Made by a program: the position numbers and the translations under genes
Assembly: GCA_050013615.1 (NCBI GenBank)
Contig: JBEKEX010000053.1
Span: 1 to 12,933, forward strand
Direction: 5' to 3'
Source: JBEKEX01 sp050013615
Lineage (GTDB): Bacteria; Chloroflexota; Anaerolineae; Anaerolineales; Anaerolineaceae
Length of the DNA stretch: 12,933 bases
Shown: piece after piece, positions 1-7,909 of the stretch
Position numbering within the stretch: the stretch's first letter is position 1
Layout: every line of letters begins with the position of its first letter
Notes under the pieces: model-generated
Database searches by the model: none
Seen by the model: the letters and a program-made list of their open reading frames with translations, nothing else
What the model was told of the DNA's origin: nothing

Positions 1-12
1 ACTCGAGTAGAT

Positions 13-1059
13 ATGAACAAAAAATTACATGCAGTCACACGCAATGAAGTTGCCCATGCCGCAGGTGTCTCCTCCGCTTTGGTTTCATATGTGGTCAATA
101 ATGGACCACGACCGGTTGCTCCCGAGACGCGCAAAAAAATCCTCGCAGCCATTCAGCAGCTAGGCTATAAGCCGAATGCTATGGCCCGGAACCTGCGATT
201 GCAGCATTCCACAACCATCGGATTGATCGTTCCGGATATTCATAATCCGTACTTCGCCGAGGTGGCGCGTGGGGTTGAGCAAATGGCTTCCGAGAATGGC
301 CTCACAATGATATTGTGCCATTCCGATTACAAACTAGAGGGGGAGTTGCATTATGTTGAAGTTTTACAGGCGGAGCGCAGCGCGGGTGTGATCTGGTTCC
401 CGGCTACGAATTCAGCCAAACCGGCTGAGCAGATGGCGAATTACGGGATGCCTTTGGTGGTTCTTGACCGAGTCGTGCCCAGTGTACGCGCACCCGCCGT
501 TGTCGCCGATAATTTCCGCGGCGGGTACCTGGCTACACAGCACTTGATAGAACTTGGCCATCGAGTGATTGGATGTATCACGCGTCCGATGGAACTCTAC
601 CATTCTTCTGAGCGAATACGCGGATTCCGGGCGGCAATGAAAGACAACTGGATTAATGTTGATGAATCGCTATTGGTTGGCGGTGGGTTTCGCCTGGATG
701 ACGGGTGTATCGCGGCCAAACGTCTCATGAAGAACTCACCACCCCCCACAGCCATTTTCGCCTATAACGATTTCATGGCCATAGGCGCGCTTCGAGCGGC
801 TTATGAGTTGGGCCTTAAAGTTCCGGACGATTTATCCATCGTTGGTTTTGATGATATTCCGCAGGCCGCATTCACCTGTCCCGCCCTCACCACCATTTCA
901 CAACCCAAGTTTGAAATGGGCCGTGAAGGGGTCGCTTTATTGTTAGAAGCGATGAAAGAACCGATGCTAATAAGTAATCCAAATGCTCCCTTACCCGTCA
1001 AATTAATAATCCGCGAATCTACGGGCTCTCATTCCCCTAATCCATCGGGTTCCGTCTAG
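13..1059 (+). CDS. LacI/GalR-family transcriptional regulator
   Basis: A 348-residue protein of normal length for the LacI/GalR family, which are dimeric DNA-binding repressors released or recruited by a small sugar-like ligand. Residues about 9-30 form the N-terminal helix-turn-helix (VAHAAGVSSALVSYVVNN), followed by a hinge helix ending in GYKPNAMARNLR (51-62). The rest is a periplasmic-binding-protein-like effector domain, with IGLIVPDIHNPYFAEVARG near 69-87, the LGHRVIGCIT strand (181-190), ERIRGFRAAM (200-209) and a C-terminal GFDDIP segment. The ATG sits 12 bases from the window edge. The frame is open upstream, but the helix-turn-helix begins at the usual distance from this Met, so the start is credible. 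It precedes an importer and catabolic genes on the same strand, which suggests it is their local regulator sensing the imported substrate or an intermediate. The operator has not been identified. Confidence 0.95.
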   Translation: MNKKLHAVTRNEVAHAAGVSSALVSYVVNNGPRPVAPETRKKILAAIQQLGYKPNAMARNLRLQHSTTIGLIVPDIHNPYFAEVARGVEQMASENGLTMILCHSDYKLEGELHYVEVLQAERSAGVIWFPATNSAKPAEQMANYGMPLVVLDRVVPSVRAPAVVADNFRGGYLATQHLIELGHRVIGCITRPMELYHSSERIRGFRAAMKDNWINVDESLLVGGGFRLDDGCIAAKRLMKNSPPPTAIFAYNDFMAIGALRAAYELGLKVPDDLSIVGFDDIPQAAFTCPALTTISQPKFEMGREGVALLLEAMKEPMLISNPNAPLPVKLIIRESTGSHSPNPSGSV

Positions 1060-1361
1060 CAGATCAACTATTAAAGTCACAGTCTAAGGATTTTCATTGC
1101 AGTCGATCAGGCGATTTTTTCTTTGAAGCAGGCAAACACCGAACACTTCTACGGGAAGGATAATGTGACTTCTGAATTACATTGGCTTCGCCAGAAAAAT
1201 AGCACGGAATTATTGGCTACTGTGTGCCAGATTGTACCTGGTGAAATACGGGAATGCGCTGGCGGTAGGCAAATCAGTGGCAGCCGACAGAGAGCGCTCA
1301 TGACTGCGCCTCACAATTCTGGGAATCGTTCGATTTTGATGATGAGATCGGGGGTGAAGAA
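1060..1361 (+). other. Intergenic region, probable control region of the catabolic cluster
   Basis: About 300 bases separate the regulator from the first enzyme gene, the longest gap in the window. I see no convincing -35/-10 pair: a GATAAT at 1159-1164 has no matching -35 at the right distance. I also see no strong terminator after the regulator, although a run of six T at about 1114-1120 follows only a 3-base-pair stem. A short hairpin (TGGC-TTC-GCCA, 1183-1193) and an inverted repeat at 1324-1335 are present. An 81-codon frame from a TTG at 1123 runs into the next gene, but it has no ribosome binding site and no recognisable domain, so I do not call it a gene. Being the only long gap before the enzymes, this is where a regulated promoter is expected by inference. 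Confidence 0.5.
1324..1335. promoter_or_regulatory. Short inverted repeat, possible operator
   Basis: AATCG-TT-CGATT is a perfect 5-base inverted repeat with a 2-base spacer, placed 26 bases before the first enzyme start codon. Its position would suit a repressor site for the LacI-family protein. It does not match the common family pattern with a central CG (AANCGNTT type), and a 10-base match can occur by chance, so this is only a candidate. Confidence 0.2.
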
Positions 1362-2225
1362 ATGCTGAATCAATCAGGGAAACCTTCTATGCAACGCATC
1401 AGTATGGCAATGTCCCCGCATCCTTCGACTTTTGCCCCCCTGGTGTTTGCGGGCAATTTAGAAGAGGGGATGAAAGTCCTTGCAGAAGCGGGTTTTAGCG
1501 GGGTGGAAATCAGCCTATGCAGTGTGGATGATCTGGACGCAGACTGGCTGGCCGACCGACTATCCGAATTCGATTTGAAACTATCAGCGGTTGCTTCAGG
1601 GAGAGTGTGCCTGGAGGAGTCGCTTTGCCTGTGCGATCCACACCCTGCCATTCGTGAAATGGCACTCGAGAGATTGACCTCCATTTTAAAATTGGCAGCC
1701 CGTTTTAAAGCGCCCGTCATCATTGGTGGAATACGCGGCAAATTGATTGGAGAGGATACTGAAAAAGCTGAACAACGTGAAAACACAGTCAAATCTCTGC
1801 GACGTTGTGCTGCAATCGCTGCAGACCTGGGTACTCATCTCTTGCTGGAGCCGATCAATCGCTATGAGACCAATTTCATAAATAACGCCCAAGATGGGTT
1901 GAGGCTGATTGAAGACATCGGACATCCAAACGTTAAACTGCTGCTGGATACCTTCCACATGAATATTGAAGAAGCTGATCCATGTGCGACGATTCGGAAG
2001 GTCGGAAGTAGATTGGGCTATATGCATTTTGCCGACAACAACCGTCTGGCGCCAGGCCAGGGTCACATCGATTTTCCAGCCCTGCTCCGAGCTTTAGCAG
2101 AGATTGGTTACAGTGGTTTTATTTCCGCAGAAATATTGCCCATTCCAGACGATGCCACGGCTTTAAAACAGACCGGGCAATATTTACATTCGCTGATCAG
2201 CGAAATTGCTGGTCCTTCGTCTTAG
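1362..2225 (+). CDS. iolO: 5-keto-L-gluconate epimerase-like TIM-barrel enzyme (IolO family)
   Basis: A 287-residue sugar phosphate isomerase/epimerase-type TIM barrel (the AP-endonuclease-2 / hydroxypyruvate-isomerase / tagatose-epimerase fold). The metal and active-site segments are present: LLEPINRYETNFIN (Glu163), LLLDTFHMNIEE (Asp196, His199), MHFADNNRLAPGQGHIDF (His222) and ISAEILPIP (Glu257). RYETNFIN, DTFHMNIEE and the ADNNRLAPGQGH stretch closely recall T. maritima TM0416 as I remember it, an enzyme that epimerises 5-keto-L-gluconate to D-tagaturonate. Hydroxypyruvate isomerase or a ketose 3-epimerase are alternatives within the same fold. GGGGGTGA (1350-1357) precedes ATG 1362. A second ATG at 1389 has AGGG nine bases upstream and would start the protein as the Thermotoga enzyme does, so the true start may be 1389. 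The creatininase-fold and dehydrogenase genes that follow support the inositol-route assignment. Confidence 0.8.
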   Translation: MLNQSGKPSMQRISMAMSPHPSTFAPLVFAGNLEEGMKVLAEAGFSGVEISLCSVDDLDADWLADRLSEFDLKLSAVASGRVCLEESLCLCDPHPAIREMALERLTSILKLAARFKAPVIIGGIRGKLIGEDTEKAEQRENTVKSLRRCAAIAADLGTHLLLEPINRYETNFINNAQDGLRLIEDIGHPNVKLLLDTFHMNIEEADPCATIRKVGSRLGYMHFADNNRLAPGQGHIDFPALLRALAEIGYSGFISAEILPIPDDATALKQTGQYLHSLISEIAGPSS

Positions 2226-2240
2226 AAAGGAGAAATGACA

Positions 2241-3209
2241 ATGGCAAAATGGACAATCCCTCCAGAGAGTGGTCATATGGAACGACCGACCGGGATCTAT
2301 CTGCAGACCATGACGGGTAAGGAAGCAAAGGAACGTCTCAAGAAAAACGATCTGATCATCCTGCCAATCGGCAGCACTGAAAACCACGGGCCGCATGCCC
2401 CTTCCGGGGAGGACACCTTCCTGGTAACGCGCATGGCTGAGCAGATTGCCCAGAAGACCGGCTGTACAGTCGCGGAACCTATGTGGTACGGCTCTCATCC
2501 TTATCATCATTTGGGTATGCCGGGTACAGTGGTAATCCCGGAAGAAACCTTTGCCGACTACCTGCGGGCAATCATCGCCGGTTTGTGGAATACCGGGTTT
2601 CGCAAACAGATCCTGCTTAATGGTCATGGCCAGGACTACGTTATCCCGATGGCAATCCATCAGTTCGGTAAAAAGTACCAGGTACCGGCTTTGATTATTA
2701 ACGTTAACTGGTGGTTCATCATCAAAGAACATATCCGCGACAAAGCCCACGGTGGGCCGTTCGAGACCCCGTTTGTGCATGGAGATGAATGTGAGACCTC
2801 ATACTCGCTGGGGCTTTTCCCGGAAATGATCAAGATGGAAGATGCAGTCGACACGAAGGGCGAGAGTCTAATGCCTCCCGGTCACATCGACGGTTCGGGC
2901 TCTGCTTACAATCGGCCAATTCCTTTCTGGCAGCACATGGGTGCCTCGACGATCGAGGTGATTGCCACCCCGGAAGGAGTCGTCGGGAGCGCAACCCTCG
3001 CTGATGTCGAAAAGGCCAAGCCGGGATTGAAAGCCATCATGGACTATATGGAAAAACTGGTCAATGACATCATGGAAATGTACCCACCGGGTAAACTGCC
3101 TCCAACCGACAAGATCACTCAGCGCTCCAAGGAAGAGATTGAGGCCTTGCTGAAGGGGCCGCTGGTTGAAGGCGGGCGCCATCTTTACACCGTTGCTTAC
3201 CCTCCATGA
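2241..3209 (+). CDS. iolN: Creatininase-family hydrolase, 3-dehydro-scyllo-inosose hydrolase-like (IolN)
   Basis: A 322-residue creatininase-fold metal hydrolase, somewhat longer than creatininase itself. GSTENHGPHAPSGEDT (residues 44-59) gives the Glu/His/Asp metal ligands (Glu47, His49, Asp58), NGHGQD (127-132) the conserved His, and HGDECETS (180-187) the hallmark His and Glu residues. These differ from the usual TD, GHGGN and HAGEWETS forms, so creatinine is unlikely to be the substrate. Placed beside IolO- and IolM-like genes, it most likely opens the diketo-inositol ring to 5-keto-L-gluconate, as T. maritima TM0413 does. The start at ATG 2241 (MAKW) is chosen because AAAGGAG (2226-2232) lies 8 bases before it. 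An ATG at 2235 is only 2 bases from that site. The site overlaps the stop of the upstream gene, so translation may be coupled. No signal peptide is seen, so it is probably cytoplasmic. Confidence 0.82.
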   Translation: MAKWTIPPESGHMERPTGIYLQTMTGKEAKERLKKNDLIILPIGSTENHGPHAPSGEDTFLVTRMAEQIAQKTGCTVAEPMWYGSHPYHHLGMPGTVVIPEETFADYLRAIIAGLWNTGFRKQILLNGHGQDYVIPMAIHQFGKKYQVPALIINVNWWFIIKEHIRDKAHGGPFETPFVHGDECETSYSLGLFPEMIKMEDAVDTKGESLMPPGHIDGSGSAYNRPIPFWQHMGASTIEVIATPEGVVGSATLADVEKAKPGLKAIMDYMEKLVNDIMEMYPPGKLPPTDKITQRSKEEIEALLKGPLVEGGRHLYTVAYPP

Positions 3210-3267
3210 ACCGCTGTGCGTTGGCAAACCTGATTGATCGTTAAAAATATTACACAAGGAGTGTTGT

Positions 3268-4422
3268 ATGGTTGAAAAAGTTAAAGCTGTGGTTATGGTA
3301 GCCCCTGGCAAAGTGGAAGTCCAAGAATTACCTTATCCGGATCATCTTGAACCGGGGGCCGTGATTGTCAAGATGGAAATGTCCGGAATCTGTGGCACCG
3401 ATAAGCACGCATATAACGGCGAAGTGACTTTATATGGAGGCACCGAGGCCGAACAGGACATGGTTTTCCCCAGCGTGCATGGCCATGAAAACAGCGGCAT
3501 CGTTGTTGAGATGAATGGTAAGGGGTCAGATATTGAATATAGTGGAAAAGATTTGAAGGCGGGAGACCGGGTAACCAACTGCCCCAATGTGATTTGTGGA
3601 CACTGTTGGTACTGCCGCAGTGTTCACGGCTACCCGTTTTGTGCCGAACACCAGGGTATCGGGATGACCTATTATGCCGACCGCTTTCCTTACATCGTCG
3701 GCGGCTGGGGCGAGTACATGTATCTGCCGCCGAAAGCCTGGGTCTACAAGGTACCTGAATATATTCCTGTGGAATATGCCTGCCTGGTGGAGCTGTTTGT
3801 GGTGGCTGCCATGTTGGATCGTGCAAAAGAATATGCAGCTTATGCTGGCAAAGGCTTTCACTTCGGTGATACTGTGGCGGTTCAGGGCGCGGGACCGATT
3901 GGCATGATGATGATCGCCAAAGCGCGCATGTTGGGCGCCGGAAAAATTATCGCCCTCGACCAGATGGATAAAAAGTTGGAAATGTCCAAAGAGTTCGGCG
4001 CGGATTTGACCATCAATACAAAAAACTATACAGACGATCAACTGGTTCAAATCATCCGCGACGAGACCGAGGGCCGCGGGGCTGATGTGGTTGTTGAAAC
4101 CGTCGGTCAAGCTTACGTTCTGAAAGTTGGCTTGGAGATGCTGCGCCGGGGCGGTACATACCTGGAGACGGGCAACTTTGCCGATACAGGTACTGTTGAA
4201 TTAAATGTCCACCGGCACATCGCGGCCAAGAACGTTCTGCTGTGGGGACAAACCAATCATCCCCATGATGGATACTATGTTGCCCTGGATATGATGTGGC
4301 GGCACAGGCACGAGTTCCCATTTGAGAAATTGATCACCCATCGCTTCAAATATGATCAGGCACAAGAAGCAATGAAAAAATCCTTTGAAGAGGATGCACT
4401 CAAGGTAGTTTTTACACCCTAA
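3268..4422 (+). CDS. iolM: Zinc-dependent medium-chain dehydrogenase, scyllo-inosose 3-dehydrogenase-like (IolM)
   Basis: A 384-residue medium-chain alcohol dehydrogenase. Catalytic zinc residues are Cys42 in GICGTDKH and His73-Glu74 in HGHENSG. The structural zinc loop is Cys110, Cys113, Cys116 and Cys125, with eight residues before the last Cys where seven is usual. The NAD(P)-binding Rossmann motif is VAVQGAGPIGMM (about 203-214). Family members of this type include threonine, sorbitol and galactitol dehydrogenases. The position directly after an IolN-like gene and near an IolO-like gene points to the T. maritima TM0412 role, oxidation of the inosose ring before hydrolytic opening. AAGGAG (3256-3261) lies 6 bases before the ATG. 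A 58-base gap separates it from the upstream gene with no terminator visible. Substrate identity rests on context, and a polyol dehydrogenase for another sugar remains possible. Confidence 0.8.
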   Translation: MVEKVKAVVMVAPGKVEVQELPYPDHLEPGAVIVKMEMSGICGTDKHAYNGEVTLYGGTEAEQDMVFPSVHGHENSGIVVEMNGKGSDIEYSGKDLKAGDRVTNCPNVICGHCWYCRSVHGYPFCAEHQGIGMTYYADRFPYIVGGWGEYMYLPPKAWVYKVPEYIPVEYACLVELFVVAAMLDRAKEYAAYAGKGFHFGDTVAVQGAGPIGMMMIAKARMLGAGKIIALDQMDKKLEMSKEFGADLTINTKNYTDDQLVQIIRDETEGRGADVVVETVGQAYVLKVGLEMLRRGGTYLETGNFADTGTVELNVHRHIAAKNVLLWGQTNHPHDGYYVALDMMWRHRHEFPFEKLITHRFKYDQAQEAMKKSFEEDALKVVFTP

Positions 4423-4460
4423 TCCTTTATCAACCCCCTGGCAGAAAACAGAGGTGTTCC

Positions 4461-5981
4461 TTGGCAGAAAAAGACCAAATCGTAGAAATGCAAGGGATTT
4501 TCAAGAACTTTCCAGGCGTGAAAGCCCTGGACAATGTGGATTTTGACCTCGGCAAAGGCGAAATCCATGTCCTGGTCGGTGAAAACGGCGCAGGGAAGTC
4601 CACCCTGGTAAAAATCCTCGCCGGGGTACTGCCACTAGATCATGGGAACATCCTGATCGATGGAGCTCCAGTGCGCATCGGCAATCCCAGCCGGGCGCAA
4701 CAACTGGGGATTGGCATCGTCTTTCAGGAATCGAATCTTTCGCCATATCTCACCGTGGCGCAGAACATTTATATCCGCCATGAGCCGCTCAGGGCTGGTT
4801 TTGTAGTCGATGTAAAGGAAGAGACGCGTAAAGCGCGTGAATTGCTGCAGTCGCTTTCGATGGATATTGACCCAAATGAGTTGGTCGCCAATATCAGTAT
4901 TGGCAAGCGGCAATTAGTGGCTTTCGCCCGAGCCCTTTCTTTCAACCCGCGGGTAATCATTTTGGATGAACCCACCTCCTCGTTGACTGCTCAGGAAACC
5001 GAACTCATGTTTTCCGTCCTCAAAAAGCTGAAAAAGGAGGGGGTGGGGATCATCTACATCTCCCACCGCTTAGAAGAGCTATTCCAGATTGGCGACCGTA
5101 TCACGGTCCTGCGTGACGGTAAGGTAATCGATACGCTATCCATCAAAAGCGCACAATTGAACACGATTATCAGCATGATGGTGGGGCGGGACATCTCCGA
5201 AATGTACCCGAAAGAGGCAACCCAGATTGGGGAGGAGGCCTTCCGCCTTGAAAAGGTAACCCGGAAAGGGATATGCAAAGAAATCGACCTATCTATACAT
5301 AAAGGGGAAGTCGTTGGCCTCTATGGCCTTGTAGGGGCGGGCCGAACCGAGACGATGCGCATGGCATTTGGGCTGGATGCGATGGAATCCGGTTCGGTTT
5401 TCCTCTACGGCGAAAAGATTGATCGCCCATCTCCAAGCAAATTGGTAAGTAAGGGAATTGGTTTTTCGCCCGAGGACCGCAAACAGGAAGGGTTGTGCCT
5501 TGCCCTGTCCTTAAAAGAAAACATTGTGCGCGCTTCGCTGGATCGCCTGTTCACTTCGGGATTTATCTCAGGGAAGAGAGAAAATGAAATTGCCCAGCAA
5601 TATATACACGATTTGAACATTGCAACCCCCTCGGTGGATAGATTGGCACTCTATTTAAGCGGAGGGACTCAACAAAAAGTAGTTTTGGCACAATGGTTAT
5701 GTGCAAAATCATTGATTCTGATACTAGATGAGCCGACGCGGGGTATCGATGTAGGTACAAAAGTTGAAATCTATCGGATGATCAACCAACTTGCCCAAAA
5801 TGGGACTGCCATCCTGGTCATCTCATCTGAATTACCGGAGGTGATGGGAATCAGTGATCGGATCTATGTGATGTGTAGAGGGGAAATAACTGGAAAGCTT
5901 GATCATGCGGATGCGACTGCTGAAAAAATCGCTGCCTTAGCATTTGGAACGCAGGAGGCCATCCATGCAACAAAATCCTAG
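4461..5981 (+). CDS. Sugar ABC transporter ATP-binding protein (RbsA/MglA type, two ATPase domains)
   Basis: A 506-residue double ATPase that energises a CUT2-type importer at the inner face of the membrane. Domain 1 has Walker A GENGAGKST (40-48), a signature-like ISIGKRQ (145-151), Walker B VIILDEPTSSLT (from about 165) and the switch His in YISHR (about 202). Domain 2 has the degenerate Walker A GLVGAGRTE (289-297), where Arg replaces the usual Lys as in RbsA proteins, then GFSPEDRKQEG (about 334-344), a canonical LSGGTQQK (399-406) and Walker B LILDEPTRGID (about 420-430). The start is TTG 4461, with GAGGTG at 4451-4456. An in-frame ATG at 4488 lacks a ribosome binding site. The end overlaps the first permease by 17 bases, so translation is probably coupled. 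The substrate is not readable from the ATPase. Confidence 0.95.
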   Translation: MAEKDQIVEMQGIFKNFPGVKALDNVDFDLGKGEIHVLVGENGAGKSTLVKILAGVLPLDHGNILIDGAPVRIGNPSRAQQLGIGIVFQESNLSPYLTVAQNIYIRHEPLRAGFVVDVKEETRKARELLQSLSMDIDPNELVANISIGKRQLVAFARALSFNPRVIILDEPTSSLTAQETELMFSVLKKLKKEGVGIIYISHRLEELFQIGDRITVLRDGKVIDTLSIKSAQLNTIISMMVGRDISEMYPKEATQIGEEAFRLEKVTRKGICKEIDLSIHKGEVVGLYGLVGAGRTETMRMAFGLDAMESGSVFLYGEKIDRPSPSKLVSKGIGFSPEDRKQEGLCLALSLKENIVRASLDRLFTSGFISGKRENEIAQQYIHDLNIATPSVDRLALYLSGGTQQKVVLAQWLCAKSLILILDEPTRGIDVGTKVEIYRMINQLAQNGTAILVISSELPEVMGISDRIYVMCRGEITGKLDHADATAEKIAALAFGTQEAIHATKS

Positions 5982-6930
5982 CAGTCGATTCCTGAGCAAG
6001 CTGGGAACCGTTCCAAGTATTGCCTGGATATTATTGGCTTTGTTGGTGATTTTTTCTATTATTACGCCTCATTTTGCTACGCTGGACAACGTTTTCAATT
6101 TAATTATACAGGGAGCGGTACTGACAATTGTTGCGACTGGCATGGTGGTAGTGATAACCAGTGGAGGCATCGACTTGTCGGTCGGTTCATTGATAGGACT
6201 GGCCGGAACCGTAATTGCTTTCACAATCAATCAAGGGTTGAGTTGGCCTCTTGCAACATTGGTGGGAGTACTGATCTGCAGCCTGGCTGGATTAATTTCC
6301 GGGTTGATCATTTCAAAAGGTCGCATTTTTCCATTCGTGGTCACTTTTGGAATGCTTTTTATCGCGCAAAGTATTGCCTTGGGACTATCTAACGGAGGAT
6401 CTATTCATATTGGTGACCCCGGCTTTGCGATTATCAACGGCGGTTCTTTCCTATATTTACCTGATCCGTTTTGGATCACGTTCGGCGCGGCTATTATTGT
6501 CTTGTTTTTACTGAAGCGGACCGTTTTTGGACGATACATTTTCACGATCGGAAGCGATGACACAAGCGCATCCTGGATGGGAATAAAAGTCGACGTCATC
6601 CGCATTCTTGTTTATATACTGAGCGGCACATTAGCTGGGATTGCAGGTGCCATTATGGCCAGCCGGGTGAATACCGGTAACGCGCTTATTGGCCAGCAAA
6701 CAGAATTTTTTGCGATTGCTTCAGTGGTTATCGGAGGTACTCCCATTGCCGGCGGTCGCGGAAGCCTGGCGGGTGCAATCCTTGGATCTATGGTGATCAC
6801 GGTTCTCCAAAATGGGTTGGCTTTGCAAGGGCTGTCAAGTGAATTGACATCCGCGATCGTCGGAGTGACATTGATGCTCGGGGTTATTTTATCCCAATTG
6901 GTTTACCGAGGAGGTCTCCGTGGAAAATAG
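5965..6930 (+). CDS. Sugar ABC transporter permease 1 (RbsC type)
   Basis: A 321-residue, very hydrophobic inner-membrane permease of the BPD_transp_2 (RbsC/XylH) family, with about eight to ten membrane segments. Family landmarks are GGIDLSVGS (67-75), the cytoplasmic coupling loop FGRYIFTIGSDDTSASWMG (188-206) and GGTPIAGGRGSLAGAILG (257-274). ATG 5965 is preferred because AGGAGG (5953-5958) lies 6 bases upstream. An in-frame TTG at 5944 would add seven residues (MERRRPS) but has no such site. It overlaps the ATPase gene by 17 bases and the second permease by 11, which indicates a tightly coupled transporter operon. It probably pairs with the next gene's product to form the channel. Confidence 0.93.
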   Translation: MQQNPSSRFLSKLGTVPSIAWILLALLVIFSIITPHFATLDNVFNLIIQGAVLTIVATGMVVVITSGGIDLSVGSLIGLAGTVIAFTINQGLSWPLATLVGVLICSLAGLISGLIISKGRIFPFVVTFGMLFIAQSIALGLSNGGSIHIGDPGFAIINGGSFLYLPDPFWITFGAAIIVLFLLKRTVFGRYIFTIGSDDTSASWMGIKVDVIRILVYILSGTLAGIAGAIMASRVNTGNALIGQQTEFFAIASVVIGGTPIAGGRGSLAGAILGSMVITVLQNGLALQGLSSELTSAIVGVTLMLGVILSQLVYRGGLRGK

Positions 6931-7909
6931 TATTGGCAAGTCGGGCGCACAATCAAAACGCGCACTGGCACGCTTTATTATGGTTATCAGCCGGCTGGCT
7001 GTACTTTTTATCATGATCGTAATAATGTCTTTTCTAAGCCCTTCCTTTTTTACGCCAAACAATCTGCTCAACATCTTACGCCAGGCCGCACCCATTTTTA
7101 TCATTGGCGCAGGTCAGACAGTGGTTATCCTGGTGCGCGGTATTGACCTGTCCATGGATTCGGTTGCTTCACTTGCCGGAGTGGTTATGGCCACCCTGAT
7201 GGTGGATAGCAAACTTCCAATCTATTGGGCAATGTTGTTGAGTTTGGGATTGGGAGCCTTGCTTGGATTGATCAATGGCATCATTGTAACCAAAACCAAA
7301 TTGCCTGCGTTTGTGACAACTTTTGGTACCTACCTCCTTTTTAAAGGGCTGGAAGTATTATGGATTGACGGCCGGGTTATTTCGGGATTTTCGAGTGGCT
7401 TCACCTTTTTAGGTTCCGGCAGAGTGTTTGGAATCCCTTTCATCATCTTCATTGCTTTCTTCGTGTATGTTGTTATACGTTTGCTACTCAGGCACACGAC
7501 ATTTGGGCGGAAAATTTATGCCATCGGAGCGAACCCGGAGGCAAGCCGGGTATCTGGAATCAAAATCGACCGCATCGTTATCATAGCTTTTATCATTTCG
7601 GCCATGTTGGCTACGTTCGGATGTCAACTTTATATTGCCAGGATCAACTCGGCCAAGGAGGATCTTGGGGATGGGTTCGCCCTGGATGCTATCGCAGCCA
7701 CCTTGATTGGAGGCACATCCTTTGAGGGTGGCGTTGGCACCATTGAAGGCACGGTCATCGGCGCAGTGATCATCCTGCTGCTGCACAATGCCATGAATCT
7801 GCTCGGAGTTTCAGGAAACTGGCAAGGGTTGGCGACAGGTCTGGCCATCATTATTGCCGTGCTCGGGGATACTTATTTGAAAAAATTGGCCAAAAAATAC
7901 GAAAGTTAA
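6920..7909 (+). CDS. Sugar ABC transporter permease 2 (RbsC type)
   Basis: A 329-residue BPD_transp_2 permease, clearly different in sequence from its neighbour. It has a basic N-terminus, about eight to ten membrane segments, GIDLSMDS (74-81, with Met-Asp where Val-Gly is usual), the coupling loop FGRKIYAIGANPEASRVSG (195-213) and GGTSFEGGVGTIEGTVIGA (264-282). The GTG start at 6920 is set by GAGGAGG (6908-6914) five bases upstream. The gene begins inside the end of permease 1. Two distinct permeases suggest a heterodimeric channel, whereas the ribose system uses one RbsC gene. Confidence 0.93.
   Translation: MENSIGKSGAQSKRALARFIMVISRLAVLFIMIVIMSFLSPSFFTPNNLLNILRQAAPIFIIGAGQTVVILVRGIDLSMDSVASLAGVVMATLMVDSKLPIYWAMLLSLGLGALLGLINGIIVTKTKLPAFVTTFGTYLLFKGLEVLWIDGRVISGFSSGFTFLGSGRVFGIPFIIFIAFFVYVVIRLLLRHTTFGRKIYAIGANPEASRVSGIKIDRIVIIAFIISAMLATFGCQLYIARINSAKEDLGDGFALDAIAATLIGGTSFEGGVGTIEGTVIGAVIILLLHNAMNLLGVSGNWQGLATGLAIIIAVLGDTYLKKLAKKYES

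Noticed and set aside
1096..1120. Possible intrinsic terminator after the regulator (T-run at about 1114-1120)
   Set aside because: The preceding stem is only three base pairs, too weak for a terminator call.
1123..1368. 81-codon + strand frame starting with TTG before the epimerase gene
   Set aside because: It has no ribosome binding site, a rare start codon, no recognisable domain and low-complexity basic composition at the end. It is most likely an open frame in the control region.
2698..2707. TTAACGTTAA palindrome resembling a LacI-family half of an operator
   Set aside because: It lies inside the creatininase-fold coding region and is explained by the codons for Ile-Asn-Val-Asn. The flanks are not symmetric.
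2184..2780. 198-codon - strand frame opposite the creatininase-fold gene
   Set aside because: It is antisense to a strongly supported gene, spans the junction of two real genes and has no recognisable motif.
6004..6014. GGAAC-C-GTTCC inverted repeat near the start of permease 1
   Set aside because: It is within coding sequence, has an odd-numbered centre and no other site-like context, so it is probably chance.
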